DNA from: Caballeronia grimmiae
Lineage (GTDB): Bacteria; Pseudomonadota; Gammaproteobacteria; Burkholderiales; Burkholderiaceae
DNA length: 64,000 nt
Assembly (NCBI RefSeq): GCF_000698555.1
Contig: NZ_JFHE01000021.1
Span: 1 to 64,000 of the forward strand
Reading direction: 5' to 3'
The number at the start of each line of letters is the position of its first letter. Position 1 is the stretch's first letter. The notes beneath the pieces were generated by a model. That model did no database searches. It had not been told where the DNA came from and saw only the letters and a program-made list of their open reading frames with translations. This document shows, one piece after another, positions 50,547 through 59,874 of the stretch. A program made the translations under genes and the position numbers.

Positions 50547-50570
50547 AAGCCCCCGGAGGTCCGAGGGCTT
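50547..50570 (-). terminator. Hairpin between potF and potG
   Basis: On the minus strand AAGCCCTCGGA pairs with TCCGGGGGCTT (one A-C mismatch), followed by TGTTCG. It lies 33 bases past the potF stop. It probably causes partial termination, so that the binding protein is made in excess over the transporter subunits. Confidence 0.6.
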
Positions 50571-50602
50571 CGTCATTTCAATGAATAACCGGCTGTTTCA
50601 AC

Positions 50603-51736
50603 TCAGCGGCCGGACTTGAATTCGGTCCACAGCCGCGTTTGCAGACGCTGGATTTCCGGCGGCAACGGCTTGAGCAGGAACAAGGTCTTGATGACGTCCT
50701 GCGGCGGATACACCGCCGGATCGTTCGCCACGTCCTTGTCTACGTACTTGCGCGCTTCGAGGTTCGCGCTCGGGTAATACACCGCGTTGGTGATCGCGGC
50801 ATGAACCTGCGGCGTCTCGATGTAGTTGATCCACTCGTGCGCCGCTTCCTTGTTCTTCGCGTCCTTGGGGATCGCCATCACGTCGAACCACACGGGCGCG
50901 CCGCCCTTCGGAATGTAGTACTCGATCTTGAACGGCTTTTTCGCTTCGATCGCGCGATGCTTCGCGATCACCACGTCGCCCGACCAGCCGTACGCGAAGC
51001 AGATATCACCGCCGACCATGTCGTTGATATAGCCGGAGGAGTTGAACTGCGTGATGTACGGGCGAATCTTCTTGAGCATCGCGAGCGCTTCGCGATAATC
51101 GGCCGGATTCGTGCTCATCGGATCCTTGCCGAGGTAGTGCAGCGCCGCCGCGAACATCTGGTCGGGCGCATCCAGCACCGAGACGCCGCACGCCTTCAGC
51201 TTCGAGATGTTCTCGGGCTTGAAGAGGATGTCCCAGTTGTTGAGCGCGGTGTTCGCGCCGAGAATCTGCTTGGCCTTGTCGACGTTATAGCCGAGTCCGG
51301 TCGTGCCGTAAGCCCAGGGCACCGAGTACTGGTTGCCCGGGTCTGCGCCCGCGACCAGCTTCATCAGTTCGGGATCGAGATACTTCAGGTTCGGCAGCTT
51401 CGACTTGTCGAGCGGCGAGAAGATGTTCGCTGCGATCTGCTTGCCGGCGTAATTGCTCGTCGGCACGACGATGTCGTAGCCGGAATTGCCGGTCAGCAGC
51501 TTGGCCTGCAGGGTATCGTCGCTGTCGTAGTTGTCGTACTTCACCTTGACGCCGGTCTGCTTGGTGAAGTTGGGGATCGTGTCCTTGGCGATGTAGTCCG
51601 ACCAGTTGTACACGTTGAGCTGCGTGTCTTTCGCCGATGCCGCGAGCGGAAGCAGCATCGCCGCGCAGGCGAGCGCACCCGCGAGTTGTCCCAGCCTGAC
51701 TCGCTTCAAAGCGCAAGCCGCCAGTTTTCCGTTCAT
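50603..51736 (-). CDS. potF: Periplasmic putrescine/polyamine-binding protein PotF
   Basis: A 377-residue binding protein. The signal peptide is about residues 1-30 (basic CALKRVRLGQ, hydrophobic core, cleavage at ASA-KD). The mature chain starts with the family motif LNVYNWSDYIAKDTIPNFTKQTG. Ligand-pocket segments include VVPTSNYAGKQI, YGTTGLGYN and FAYGWSGDVV with acidic residues for the amine ends. ATG 51736 is chosen because AAGGGAG lies upstream and the longer frame to 52171 lacks homology. First gene of the operon. Confidence 0.94.
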   Translation of the reverse strand: MNGKLAACALKRVRLGQLAGALACAAMLLPLAASAKDTQLNVYNWSDYIAKDTIPNFTKQTGVKVKYDNYDSDDTLQAKLLTGNSGYDIVVPTSNYAGKQIAANIFSPLDKSKLPNLKYLDPELMKLVAGADPGNQYSVPWAYGTTGLGYNVDKAKQILGANTALNNWDILFKPENISKLKACGVSVLDAPDQMFAAALHYLGKDPMSTNPADYREALAMLKKIRPYITQFNSSGYINDMVGGDICFAYGWSGDVVIAKHRAIEAKKPFKIEYYIPKGGAPVWFDVMAIPKDAKNKEAAHEWINYIETPQVHAAITNAVYYPSANLEARKYVDKDVANDPAVYPPQDVIKTLFLLKPLPPEIQRLQTRLWTEFKSGR

Positions 51737-52247
51737 CTCTTTTCTCCCTTGTCCGACTTGGTCGACGACGTCGCCGCGCGATTCTGTCGTGCGCGTGCCG
51801 CTCGCAGCGCCCCTAAAAACCCGAAAACTACCATTAAACCGAAGGCCGACAAAAAATAATGCGCCGCCTGTCGCGCAAAGCACACGAAGCGAACGCCCCT
51901 CGCGCTGCGGCTGGCCGTTGCCGCCCACGGAAAGTGCGCGCATTTTAGCCCCTAATCCCGCCGTGCGGCACCCGATAAAACCACTTTGCTCAAGTGGAAC
52001 GACAGTGTGCGGACGCTCTGCGATGTCATTATTCGTGACGGCCGTTCCTGTGCCGCGCCGCTCGCCGGCATCGCGAATAAAGGGAACGCGCCAGCCTGAC
52101 GAATAGCCAGCGGAACAGTCGTTGCTAGCCAGTTCGACGTGCGTCGCGAAAAGCGTCGCCATCACCCGCAACGCACGCTACCGTGGCACGGCGTTCCCGC
52201 CGCCGCCCGAGTGCGCCGTTGCACCGCTATTCGAGGCCAACGTCCGC
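51737..52247. other. Divergent intergenic region potF / mntH-like
   Basis: About 510 bp with no supported gene; an in-frame extension of the Nramp frame (from 52122) and an antisense extension of potF both lack homology. AT-richer stretches at 51808-51860 may hold the potF promoter. I saw no clear yybP-ykoY-type manganese riboswitch fold or MntR/Fur palindrome. Confidence 0.45.
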
Positions 52248-53582
52248 ATGAACACCAATCCGTCCGCGCTTGCCCAGCTATCCAACGCCAAGTCCGGCGC
52301 GCCGTCGCCGGCTTCTGGCGCGCGCGACGACCGGCCTCGCCGTGCACGCGGCCGCTGGTACTCGTTTGCCGGCGCAGGCTCGCTCGTCGCCGTGGGCTAC
52401 ATGGACCCCGGCAACTGGGCGACGGCGCTGTCGAGCGGCGCGCGCTACGGGTATCAACTGCTCTTCGTCGTCCTGCTCGCGAGCCTGATGGGCATGCTGC
52501 TGCAGTGGGTCGCGTCGCGCGTGGGCGTCGTCACCGGGCGCGACCTCGCCCAGCTTTGCCGCGAGCGTTATAGCCGGCGCACGACCGTCGTCTTGTGGCT
52601 CGCGTGCGAAGTCGCGATCATTGCGTGCGATGTAGCCGAAGTCGTCGGCAGCGCGGTCGCGTTGCAGATGCTGTTCGGGCTCTCGCTGACGGCAGGCGTG
52701 CTGTGCTCGGCCGTCGGCACCTTCGCAATGCTCGCGCTGCAACGCGGCGGCAAGCGGCCTCTGCAACGCGCCGTGACCGCACTGATTCTGTTCGTGAGCT
52801 TCTGCTTCGTGGTTCAGCTTGTTCTCGCGCATCCCGTCTGGCACGACGCGCTCATGGGCTTTGCGCCGCCGCCGGCGCTGCTGCGCGATGCCGGCATGCT
52901 CTGGCTCGCAGCCGGCGTGCTCGGCGCGACGGTGATGCCGCATAACCTGTATCTGCACTCGTCGCTGGTGAAGCACCATGCGCCGCAGCGGGACGACGAG
53001 ACCATCGGCGACGCGCTCACCGGCGTGAACATCGACACGTTTGCCTCGCTCGCGATTGCGTTCATCGTCAATGCGTCGCTGCTGATCGTCGCCGCGGCGG
53101 TGTTTCATACGTCCGGCTATTCCCAGGTCGACGATCTGGCGGACGCGCATCGGCTCATTGCGCCGCTCGTCGGCAGTCATTGGGCGGGCATCGCGTTCGC
53201 GACGGCCCTGCTCGCCTGCGGACTCAACGCGACCGTCACCGGCACGCTGGCCGGCCAGGCGGTGATGGAGGGCTTCCTCGAACTGAAGATGGCTCGCTGG
53301 GCGCGGGCGCTGCTCACGCGTGGACTGGCGATCGGCCCGGCGCTCGCGGCTGTGGCGAGCTTCGGCCAGCACGGCTCGAACGCGCTGCTGGTCGCCACGC
53401 AGGTCGTGTTGAGCCTGCAATTGCCGCTCGCGGTGATTCCGCTCGTGCGCTTCGCCTCCGATGCGGGTCTGATGGGCCGCTGGCGCGTCGCCCGGGTGCC
53501 GCTCGCGCTCGCGTGGACGTGCGCAGGGCTCATCGTGGTGCTCAATGCCTCGATGCTGTGGCAGGCCGCGGTCGGGCAATGA
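52248..53582 (+). CDS. mntH: Nramp-family divalent metal transporter
   Basis: Proton-coupled importer of Mn(II)/Fe(II), 444 residues with about 11 membrane helices. Metal-site motifs are MDPGNWAT in helix 1 (Asp and Asn ligands) and TVMPHNLYLHSS in helix 6 (Met and His). The N-terminal 45 residues before the first helix are variable and basic (DRPRRARGRWY). The start ATG 52248 is preferred over 52122. It stands alone; whether it prefers Mn or another metal cannot be told. Confidence 0.9.
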   Translation: MNTNPSALAQLSNAKSGAPSPASGARDDRPRRARGRWYSFAGAGSLVAVGYMDPGNWATALSSGARYGYQLLFVVLLASLMGMLLQWVASRVGVVTGRDLAQLCRERYSRRTTVVLWLACEVAIIACDVAEVVGSAVALQMLFGLSLTAGVLCSAVGTFAMLALQRGGKRPLQRAVTALILFVSFCFVVQLVLAHPVWHDALMGFAPPPALLRDAGMLWLAAGVLGATVMPHNLYLHSSLVKHHAPQRDDETIGDALTGVNIDTFASLAIAFIVNASLLIVAAAVFHTSGYSQVDDLADAHRLIAPLVGSHWAGIAFATALLACGLNATVTGTLAGQAVMEGFLELKMARWARALLTRGLAIGPALAAVASFGQHGSNALLVATQVVLSLQLPLAVIPLVRFASDAGLMGRWRVARVPLALAWTCAGLIVVLNASMLWQAAVGQ

Positions 53583-53673
53583 CGTTTGCGCTGTAACAGG
53601 CAGGTTTCGCGACGCGCAGTTACGATGACGCCTCGTCGCGCACCGTCGCTCTTCGACAAAGGATGCCCGCCTG

Positions 53674-54927
53674 ATGGCTTTGGATTCACCGATGCTCTCC
53701 TTCCCGCCTGTTCGACGCCACGCGCGTCTCGCATTCGCGCTTCTCGTAATGGCGACCCACGCGCAAGCGACAGTCGCAGTGCTGCAACCGCCGCGCGAAG
53801 CGGCTGCCTCGCAACCGCTCGAACTCACGCTGCTCTACACCGACGACGACAAACAGCCGCTCACCATCGACCTGCCGAAACAACTCACCGTGCAACTGAC
53901 GAACGGCGATTTGCCGCCCGCGCCGCTCGTGCTGACCCGCGATGCGGCGACGCCCGATCGTCTGCGCCTGGCGCCGGGGCAGTATCGCCGGGTCCGTTAT
54001 TCGGCGCCGTGGCCCGAGTCGGCGCGCGGCACGGTCAAGATCGATCCGGTCGGCTTCGACGTATCGCCGATGCTCGTCACGTTGAACCGGGGCGAGAACC
54101 AGACGCAGGTCGTTGCGGCCGAAAAACGCGAAGCGCAAGCGGCGACGCCCGCGCAACTGGCGAGCGCCGCTGCGCGGGTCGACACGCCGCCGGCCACCGT
54201 CGATACGATGCTCGCGGGCCGCTTCTCGACCTTCGATCCGATCTACTTCGCCGATGGCAAGAACGGCGACAACCTCGCCAAGTTCCAGTTCAGCTTCAAG
54301 TACCGGCTGCATCTGCCCGACGATCCGCGCTCGCGGGGCTTTCTCGACAACCTCTATTTCGCCTACACGCAGACGTCCATCTGGAACCTGTCCGCGCCGT
54401 CTGCTCCGTTTCGCGACACGAGCTATCAACCTCAAGTCTTCTATTCCGTCGACGACACCGGCTGGAAAAGCCCGCTCTTCACGCGCATGGGCGTGGCGGC
54501 GGGCATCGGACATGAATCCAATGGCAAGAGCGGTGACGAGTCGCGTGCGATCAACATCGCGTTCGTCCGGCCGACGTGGGACTTCGGCGATATCGCAAGC
54601 AATCACCTGACGCTGTCGCCGAAGTTCTATTACTACCTGTCGAAGAGCGGTAACGAGGATATCGCCGACTATCGCGGCTACGTCGATTTTCTCGTGAAAT
54701 ATGGCAGCCCCGACGGCTGGCAGCTCGCGACCACGCTGCGCAAGGGCACGAAGCACTGGTACGGCAGCATCGATTCGAACGTGACATATCCGCTCGCCAA
54801 GCTGATCGGCAGCGCCTGGGGCGGATACGTGTTCGTCAGCTACTTCAACGGCTATGGCGAGGACATTCTGGACTACAACCAGCGCCATCACTGGATCGCG
54901 CGGATAGGCTACAGTATTGCCCGCTAA
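53674..54927 (+). CDS. pldA: Outer-membrane phospholipase A (PldA/OMPLA family) with N-terminal extension
   Basis: Calcium-dependent outer-membrane phospholipase that removes mislocalised phospholipids from the outer leaflet. The catalytic triad is seen as His280, Ser282 (GIGHESNGKSG) and Asn294 (SRAIN), with the spacing of E. coli OMPLA (His142, Ser144, Asn156). The barrel occupies about residues 180-417. An N-terminal signal peptide (cleavage near HAQA, residue 32) is followed by about 140 residues absent from E. coli PldA (289 aa), rich in beta-strand and ending in a linker. ATG 53674 follows AAAGGA. Confidence 0.87.
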   Translation: MALDSPMLSFPPVRRHARLAFALLVMATHAQATVAVLQPPREAAASQPLELTLLYTDDDKQPLTIDLPKQLTVQLTNGDLPPAPLVLTRDAATPDRLRLAPGQYRRVRYSAPWPESARGTVKIDPVGFDVSPMLVTLNRGENQTQVVAAEKREAQAATPAQLASAAARVDTPPATVDTMLAGRFSTFDPIYFADGKNGDNLAKFQFSFKYRLHLPDDPRSRGFLDNLYFAYTQTSIWNLSAPSAPFRDTSYQPQVFYSVDDTGWKSPLFTRMGVAAGIGHESNGKSGDESRAINIAFVRPTWDFGDIASNHLTLSPKFYYYLSKSGNEDIADYRGYVDFLVKYGSPDGWQLATTLRKGTKHWYGSIDSNVTYPLAKLIGSAWGGYVFVSYFNGYGEDILDYNQRHHWIARIGYSIAR

Positions 54928-54952
54928 TTCTTTTTTCCCGACCTCTACGCTC

Positions 54953-55156
54953 ATGGCTTCGATTCTCCACGACCTCCCCGACAGCCCGTGCATCGGCGTT
55001 TGCTCCACGCTTTTCGACGACGTCTGCAAGGGCTGCGGCCGCACGGCCGGCGAAGTATCGAACTGGGTCTTTCTGAACGATGAAGAGAAGCGCGCGATCT
55101 GGGAGCGGATCACGCGCGAGGGAACGGCCATGCGCTTCAGAAACGACAAGCTCTGA
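54953..55156 (+). CDS. DUF1289 small Cys-rich protein
   Basis: A 67-residue protein with the DUF1289 pattern SPCIGVCSTLFDDVCKGCGRT, i.e. four conserved cysteines, followed by a Trp (VSNWVFLNDEEKRAIWERI helix). The cysteines suggest a zinc or iron-sulfur site, but the function is unknown. It starts 25 bp after pldA and shares its transcription unit, ending before a strong terminator. Confidence 0.88.
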   Translation: MASILHDLPDSPCIGVCSTLFDDVCKGCGRTAGEVSNWVFLNDEEKRAIWERITREGTAMRFRNDKL

Positions 55157-55224
55157 GACGCCTTTAGGCGGAGTGAACTCGGAGTTGTGGGCTTGCCAGC
55201 AACGACGAAACCCGCGCTCCAAAC

Positions 55225-55251
55225 GAAAAAAGCCGCTTTCGCGGCTTTTTT
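55225..55251. terminator. Bidirectional terminator DUF1289 gene / ybiT
   Basis: AAAAAAGCCGC (55225-55235), loop TTTC, GCGGCTTTTTT (55240-55250): symmetric A/T tracts allow it to stop both convergent transcripts. Confidence 0.9.
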
Positions 55252-55278
55252 CGATTCTGCGTCTTAACCTGCGGCTTC

Positions 55279-56871
55279 TTACTGAATGCCCTGGCTCGTC
55301 AGGAAATCTTCGTAATTGCCGCCGAAGTCGCGCAGCGTGCCATCCGTGCGCACTTCGATGATGCGGTTCGCCAGCCCGCTCACGAACTCGCGGTCGTGCG
55401 ACACGAACACCAGCGTACCCTCGTACTTGTCCAGCGCGATCTGCAGCGATTCGATGGACTCCATGTCCATGTGATTGGTCGGCTCGTCCATCAGCAGCAC
55501 GTTGTGGCGGCCGAGCATCAGTTTGCCCCAGATCATGCGGCCCTTCTCGCCGCCCGACAGCACCTTCACGTTCTTCCGGATGTCGTCTGCGTTGAACAGC
55601 AGCCGGCCGAGCGTGCCGCGCACCATCTGGTCGTCGTCGCCTTCCTGTCGATACTGATCGATCCACTCGGTCAGCGTCTCGTCCTTCGGGAACTCTTCGT
55701 ACGTGTCCTGCGGCATGTAGCCGACGTTCGCGTTCTCCGCCCACTTGACCGTACCGCCGTCCAGTTCCACGGCGCCCTTCAGCGACTTGAGGAGCGTCGT
55801 CTTGCCCGCGCCGTTTTCACCGATGATCGCAATGCGCTCACCCGGCTGCACGCTCAGGCTGAAGTTCTCGAAGATGGTCCGGTCGTATTTCTTGGTGATG
55901 CCATCGGCCACGACCGCGATGTTATGCAGCTTCTTCTCGAAGTCGAAACGGATGAACGGATTCTGCCGCGACGACGGCTTGAATTCTTCGATCTTGATCT
56001 TGTCGATCATCTTCAGGCGGCTGGTCGCCTGACGCGCCTTCGACTTGTTCGCCGAGAAGCGGCGCACGAAGTCCTGAAGGTCGGCCACGCGTTCCTTCGC
56101 CTTCGCGTTCGCCGCCTGCTGGCGCTCGCGCGCCTGCGTGCTGGCGAGCATGTAGTCGTCGTAGTTGCCCGGATAGACCTTCAACGTGCCGTAGTCCATG
56201 TCCGCCATGTGCGTGCAGACCTGGTTCAGGAAGTGTCGATCGTGCGAGATGATGATCATCGTCGAGTTGTACTGGTTCAGTACGTCTTCCAGCCAACGGA
56301 TCGAGTTGATGTCGAGGTTGTTGGTCGGCTCGTCGAGCAGCAGCACGTCCGGCTTCGAAAACAGCGCCTGCGCGAGCAGCACGCGCAGTTTCCAGCCCGG
56401 CGCGACGTTGCTCATCGGCCCGGTGTGATCGGCGATATTGATGCCGATGCCCAGCAGCAGTTCGCCCGCACGCGCTTCGGCCGTGTAGCCGTCGTATTCG
56501 GCGAACTTCGCCTCGAGTTCGGCGGCGCGCATGTAGTCGTCGTCGGTGGCGTCGGGGTTCGCGTAGATCGCGTCGCGCTCGGTCATCGCGGCCCACATTT
56601 CCGTGTGGCCCATCATCACCACGTCGAGCACGCGCATGTCTTCGTACGCGAACTGGTCCTGGCGCAACTTGCCGAGGCGCACGTTCGGCTCGAGCATGAC
56701 GTTGCCGGAGCTCGGCTCCAGGTCGCCGCCGAGGATCTTCATGAAGGTCGACTTGCCGCAGCCGTTCGCCCCGATCAGGCCGTAGCGGTTCCCTTCGCCG
56801 AACTTGACCGAAATGTTCTCGAAGAGAGGCTTCGGCCCGAATTGCATGGTGATATTGGCGGTAGACAGCAC
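55279..56871 (-). CDS. ybiT: ABC-F ATPase YbiT
   Basis: Cytosolic twin-ATPase of the ABC-F family, thought to act on ribosomes. The length of 530 residues equals E. coli YbiT. NBD1 has GANGCGKST and [12 protein letters not shown] but the variant signature SNVAPGWKL in place of LSGG, which is normal for YbiT. The inter-domain linker holds [19 protein letters not shown]2 has [18 protein letters not shown] and [11 protein letters not shown]. There are no membrane segments. It is monocistronic. Confidence 0.93.
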   Translation of the reverse strand: MLSTANITMQFGPKPLFENISVKFGEGNRYGLIGANGCGKSTFMKILGGDLEPSSGNVMLEPNVRLGKLRQDQFAYEDMRVLDVVMMGHTEMWAAMTERDAIYANPDATDDDYMRAAELEAKFAEYDGYTAEARAGELLLGIGINIADHTGPMSNVAPGWKLRVLLAQALFSKPDVLLLDEPTNNLDINSIRWLEDVLNQYNSTMIIISHDRHFLNQVCTHMADMDYGTLKVYPGNYDDYMLASTQARERQQAANAKAKERVADLQDFVRRFSANKSKARQATSRLKMIDKIKIEEFKPSSRQNPFIRFDFEKKLHNIAVVADGITKKYDRTIFENFSLSVQPGERIAIIGENGAGKTTLLKSLKGAVELDGGTVKWAENANVGYMPQDTYEEFPKDETLTEWIDQYRQEGDDDQMVRGTLGRLLFNADDIRKNVKVLSGGEKGRMIWGKLMLGRHNVLLMDEPTNHMDMESIESLQIALDKYEGTLVFVSHDREFVSGLANRIIEVRTDGTLRDFGGNYEDFLTSQGIQ

Positions 56872-57005
56872 GGCGCGTCCTTTTGAATGGTGTACGACGA
56901 AAAACCTAAGAGTTTAGCAGCTTTTAGCCGGGCTTTCCGGCGTTGGGGCGCAAGCGGGGCGGCTACCCGGATCGTGCACGCGGCAGACGGAGCAGCAGCG
57001 CCGCG

Positions 57006-57051
57006 ATAAAAGCAGCGCGGGGCGCGGCCCCTTCCGGACCGCGCCCCGCGC
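57006..57051 (-). terminator. Terminator of the alaA-hom-thrC operon
   Basis: A 13-bp perfect GC stem (57051-57039 with 57027-57015) followed on the minus strand by TGCTTTTATC. It lies 24 bases after the thrC stop. Confidence 0.8.
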
Positions 57052-57074
57052 GTCACAGCGGCGAATCTGGAAAC

Positions 57075-58520
57075 TCAGGTGCGCTCGGCGATGAACGCCT
57101 TCACGACGGCTGCGTCTGCCGGAACGATATCGAACCTTTGTGGCAGTTTTTCAAGTCCCACGAATGCCGCCGGACGCTCCGGCTCCCGATTGAGCGCCTC
57201 GCGGATCGTTTCGCCGAATTTGATCGGCTGCGCAGTTTCGAGCACGATCATCGGCACGCCCGGTTTGAGGTTTTCGCGCGCCACCTTCACGCCGTCGGCG
57301 GTGTGCGTGTCGATCATGGTGTCGTAGCGCTCGAAGACGTCGCGGATGGTTTGCACGCGATCGTCGTGACCGCTCTTGCCCGACACGAAGCCGAATTCCT
57401 TCACGCGCGCAAAATCGCCGCTTGCCGCCAGATCGAAGCCGCCCTTCTCTTCGACGTCGCGGAAAAGCTGCAACACGCGCGCCGGATCGCGGCCGAGCAG
57501 GTCGTACACGAAGCGCTCGAAGTTCGACGCCTTCGAGATGTCCATGCTCGGCGACGTGGTGTGATACGTCTCCGCCGCGCCGCGCACGCGATACACGCCC
57601 GTGCGGAAGAACTCGTCGAGCACGTCGTTTTCGTTGGTCGCGACGACCAGCTGCTCGATCGGCAGCCCCATCATGCGTGCGATATGCCCCGCGCACACGT
57701 TCCCGAAGTTGCCCGACGGCACCGTGAACGACACGCGCTCGTCATTGGTCTTCGTCGCGGCGAAATAGCCCTTGAAGTAATAGACGACCTGCGCGACGAC
57801 GCGCGCCCAGTTGATCGAATTGACCGTGCCGATCTTGTGCGTCGCCTTGAACGCGTGGTCGTTCGAGACGGCTTTCACGATGTCCTGGCAGTGGTCGAAG
57901 TTGCCTTCCACGGCCAGATTGAAGATGTTCGGGTCTTGCAGCGAGAACATCTGCGCCGTCTGGAACGCGCTCATCTTCTTATGCGGCGACAGCATGAAGA
58001 CGCGCACGCCGGTCTTGCCGCGCATCGCGTATTCGGCGGCGCTGCCGGTATCGCCCGAGGTCGCGCCGAGAATGTTCAGCGTCTCGCCGTGCTTGGCCAG
58101 CGCGTACTCGAAGAGATTGCCGAGCAGTTGCATCGCCATGTCCTTGAAGGCGAGCGTCGGCCCGTTGGACAACTCCAGCAGCGACAGCGGCGCACCGTTC
58201 TCGACGCCCAGCGTCTTCAGCGGCGTGATCTGCACGGCGGCTTCTTCGTGGCGCACATTGCTGTAGACCTGCGCGGTGTATGTCTTGCGCGTGAGCGAGC
58301 GCAGGTCGTCGGCGGGAATGTCGTCGCTGAACTTCGACAGCACTTCGAACGCGAGGTCCGCGTACGACAGCGTGCGCCAGCGCGCGAGTTCATCGGCGGA
58401 TACGCGGGGATACTCGGCCGGCAGATAGAGACCGCCGTCTTTCGCGAGGCCGCCCAGCAGAATGTCCGAGAACGTGTGGCGCTCGTTCGTGCCGGCGCCG
58501 CGCGTCGAAATGTAGTTCAT
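57075..58520 (-). CDS. thrC: Threonine synthase
   Basis: PLP enzyme: O-phosphohomoserine to threonine + phosphate. Length 481, the long (yeast/E. coli-like) form. The PLP lysine is Lys126 in LAFKDMAMQ, preceded by the ELSNGPT loop; the phosphate site is GATSGDTGSAA and the PSGNFGN motif is present. It lies 13 bp downstream of hom in the same operon. thrB is not here; homoserine kinase must be elsewhere. Confidence 0.97.
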   Translation of the reverse strand: MNYISTRGAGTNERHTFSDILLGGLAKDGGLYLPAEYPRVSADELARWRTLSYADLAFEVLSKFSDDIPADDLRSLTRKTYTAQVYSNVRHEEAAVQITPLKTLGVENGAPLSLLELSNGPTLAFKDMAMQLLGNLFEYALAKHGETLNILGATSGDTGSAAEYAMRGKTGVRVFMLSPHKKMSAFQTAQMFSLQDPNIFNLAVEGNFDHCQDIVKAVSNDHAFKATHKIGTVNSINWARVVAQVVYYFKGYFAATKTNDERVSFTVPSGNFGNVCAGHIARMMGLPIEQLVVATNENDVLDEFFRTGVYRVRGAAETYHTTSPSMDISKASNFERFVYDLLGRDPARVLQLFRDVEEKGGFDLAASGDFARVKEFGFVSGKSGHDDRVQTIRDVFERYDTMIDTHTADGVKVARENLKPGVPMIVLETAQPIKFGETIREALNREPERPAAFVGLEKLPQRFDIVPADAAVVKAFIAERT

Positions 58521-58533
58521 GTCGCGTACCTGT

Positions 58534-59850
58534 TTAGTGCAGCACTGCCATGCGCAGTTTCGTAACCTTCGAGACGACCGTGGACAACGCTTCGATCTCC
58601 GCGATCGCCGCGTTCGCGTTCTTTTCCACCGTCTCGTGCGTGATGAGGATGATGTCCGTCTCGCCCTTGTTGCCGCCGTCGACCTGCTCGGATTCCTTCT
58701 GCAGGAGCGCGTCGATGGAGATGCCCTTGTGCGCGAGAATGCGCGTGATGTCGGCGAGCACGCCGGTCACATCGGCCACGCGCAGGCGCAGGTAATAGCC
58801 GCTCGTGATGTCCTCGATCGGCAGGATCGGCGTATTCGACAGGCTATCCGGCTGGAAGGCGAGATGCGGCACGCGATGCTCCGGATCGGCGGTATGCAGG
58901 CGCGTCACGTCGACGAGGTCCGCGACCACGGCCGACGCCGTCGGCTCCGCGCCCGCGCCCTTGCCGTAGTAGAGCGTCGTGCCGACCGCATCGCCCTGGA
59001 CGACGACCGCGTTCATCGCCCCTTCGACGTTGGCGAGCAGCAGCTTCTCCGGCACCAGCGTCGGATGCGTGCGCAACTCGATGCCCTTCTCCGTGCGCCG
59101 CGCGATGCCGAGCAGCTTGATGCGATAGCCGAGCTCGCCCGCATAGCGGATGTCGATGGCCGCCAGCTTGCTGATGCCCTCGACATGCGCGCGATCGAAC
59201 TGCACCGGCACGCCGAACGCGATCGCGCTCATGATCGTGACCTTGTGCGCGGCGTCGACACCTTCGATGTCGAAGGTCGGATCGGCTTCGGCGTAGCCCA
59301 GTTCCTGTGCGCCCTTGAGCGCGGTCGCGAAGTCGATGCCCCGGTCGCGCATCTCCGACAGGATGTAGTTCGTCGTGCCGTTGATGATGCCCGCGATAGC
59401 TTCGATGCGATTGGCCGTCAGGCCTTCGCGCAGCGCCTTGATGATCGGAATGCCGCCCGCCACCGCCGCTTCGAACGCGACCATCACGCCTTTCGCGCGC
59501 GCCGCCTCGAAGATCTCCGTGCCGTGGACCGCGAGCAGCGCCTTGTTCGCCGTCACGACATGCTTGCCGTTCGCGATCGCGCGCAACACTAGTTCGCGCG
59601 CAAAGCCGGTTCCGCCGATCATTTCGCACACGATGTCGATGGAAGGATCGTCGACGACCGCGCGGAAGTCATCGGTAATCGCGACGCCCTCTGCGGCCTG
59701 CGCCCTCGCCGGCGTGCGCACGGCAACGCGCGTGATTTCGATGCCGCGTCCCGCGCGCCGTTTGATTTCTTCCTGGTTGCGCTTGAGCACCGTGAACGTG
59801 CCGCTGCCTACCGTGCCGAAGCCCAAGAGTCCTACTTTGATCGGTTCCAT
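58534..59850 (-). CDS. hom: Homoserine dehydrogenase
   Basis: NAD(P)-dependent reduction of aspartate semialdehyde to homoserine. Length 438. The Rossmann motif is GLLGFGTVGSGTF (8-20), the catalytic region GTTNYILSEM with ELGYAEADPTFDIEGVDAAHK, and the C-terminal ACT domain (about 350-438, YYLRLRVADVTGVLADI) suggests threonine feedback control. It is monofunctional, not fused to aspartokinase. It lies between alaA and thrC with short gaps of 24 and 13 bp. Confidence 0.97.
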   Translation of the reverse strand: MEPIKVGLLGFGTVGSGTFTVLKRNQEEIKRRAGRGIEITRVAVRTPARAQAAEGVAITDDFRAVVDDPSIDIVCEMIGGTGFARELVLRAIANGKHVVTANKALLAVHGTEIFEAARAKGVMVAFEAAVAGGIPIIKALREGLTANRIEAIAGIINGTTNYILSEMRDRGIDFATALKGAQELGYAEADPTFDIEGVDAAHKVTIMSAIAFGVPVQFDRAHVEGISKLAAIDIRYAGELGYRIKLLGIARRTEKGIELRTHPTLVPEKLLLANVEGAMNAVVVQGDAVGTTLYYGKGAGAEPTASAVVADLVDVTRLHTADPEHRVPHLAFQPDSLSNTPILPIEDITSGYYLRLRVADVTGVLADITRILAHKGISIDALLQKESEQVDGGNKGETDIILITHETVEKNANAAIAEIEALSTVVSKVTKLRMAVLH

Positions 59851-59874
59851 ACTGCGCGAGTCTTTATAGAGAGA

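Noticed and set aside
51737..52247. Riboswitch upstream of the Nramp transporter
   Set aside because: I looked for paired helices and conserved loops of the manganese-sensing class and found none I could support.
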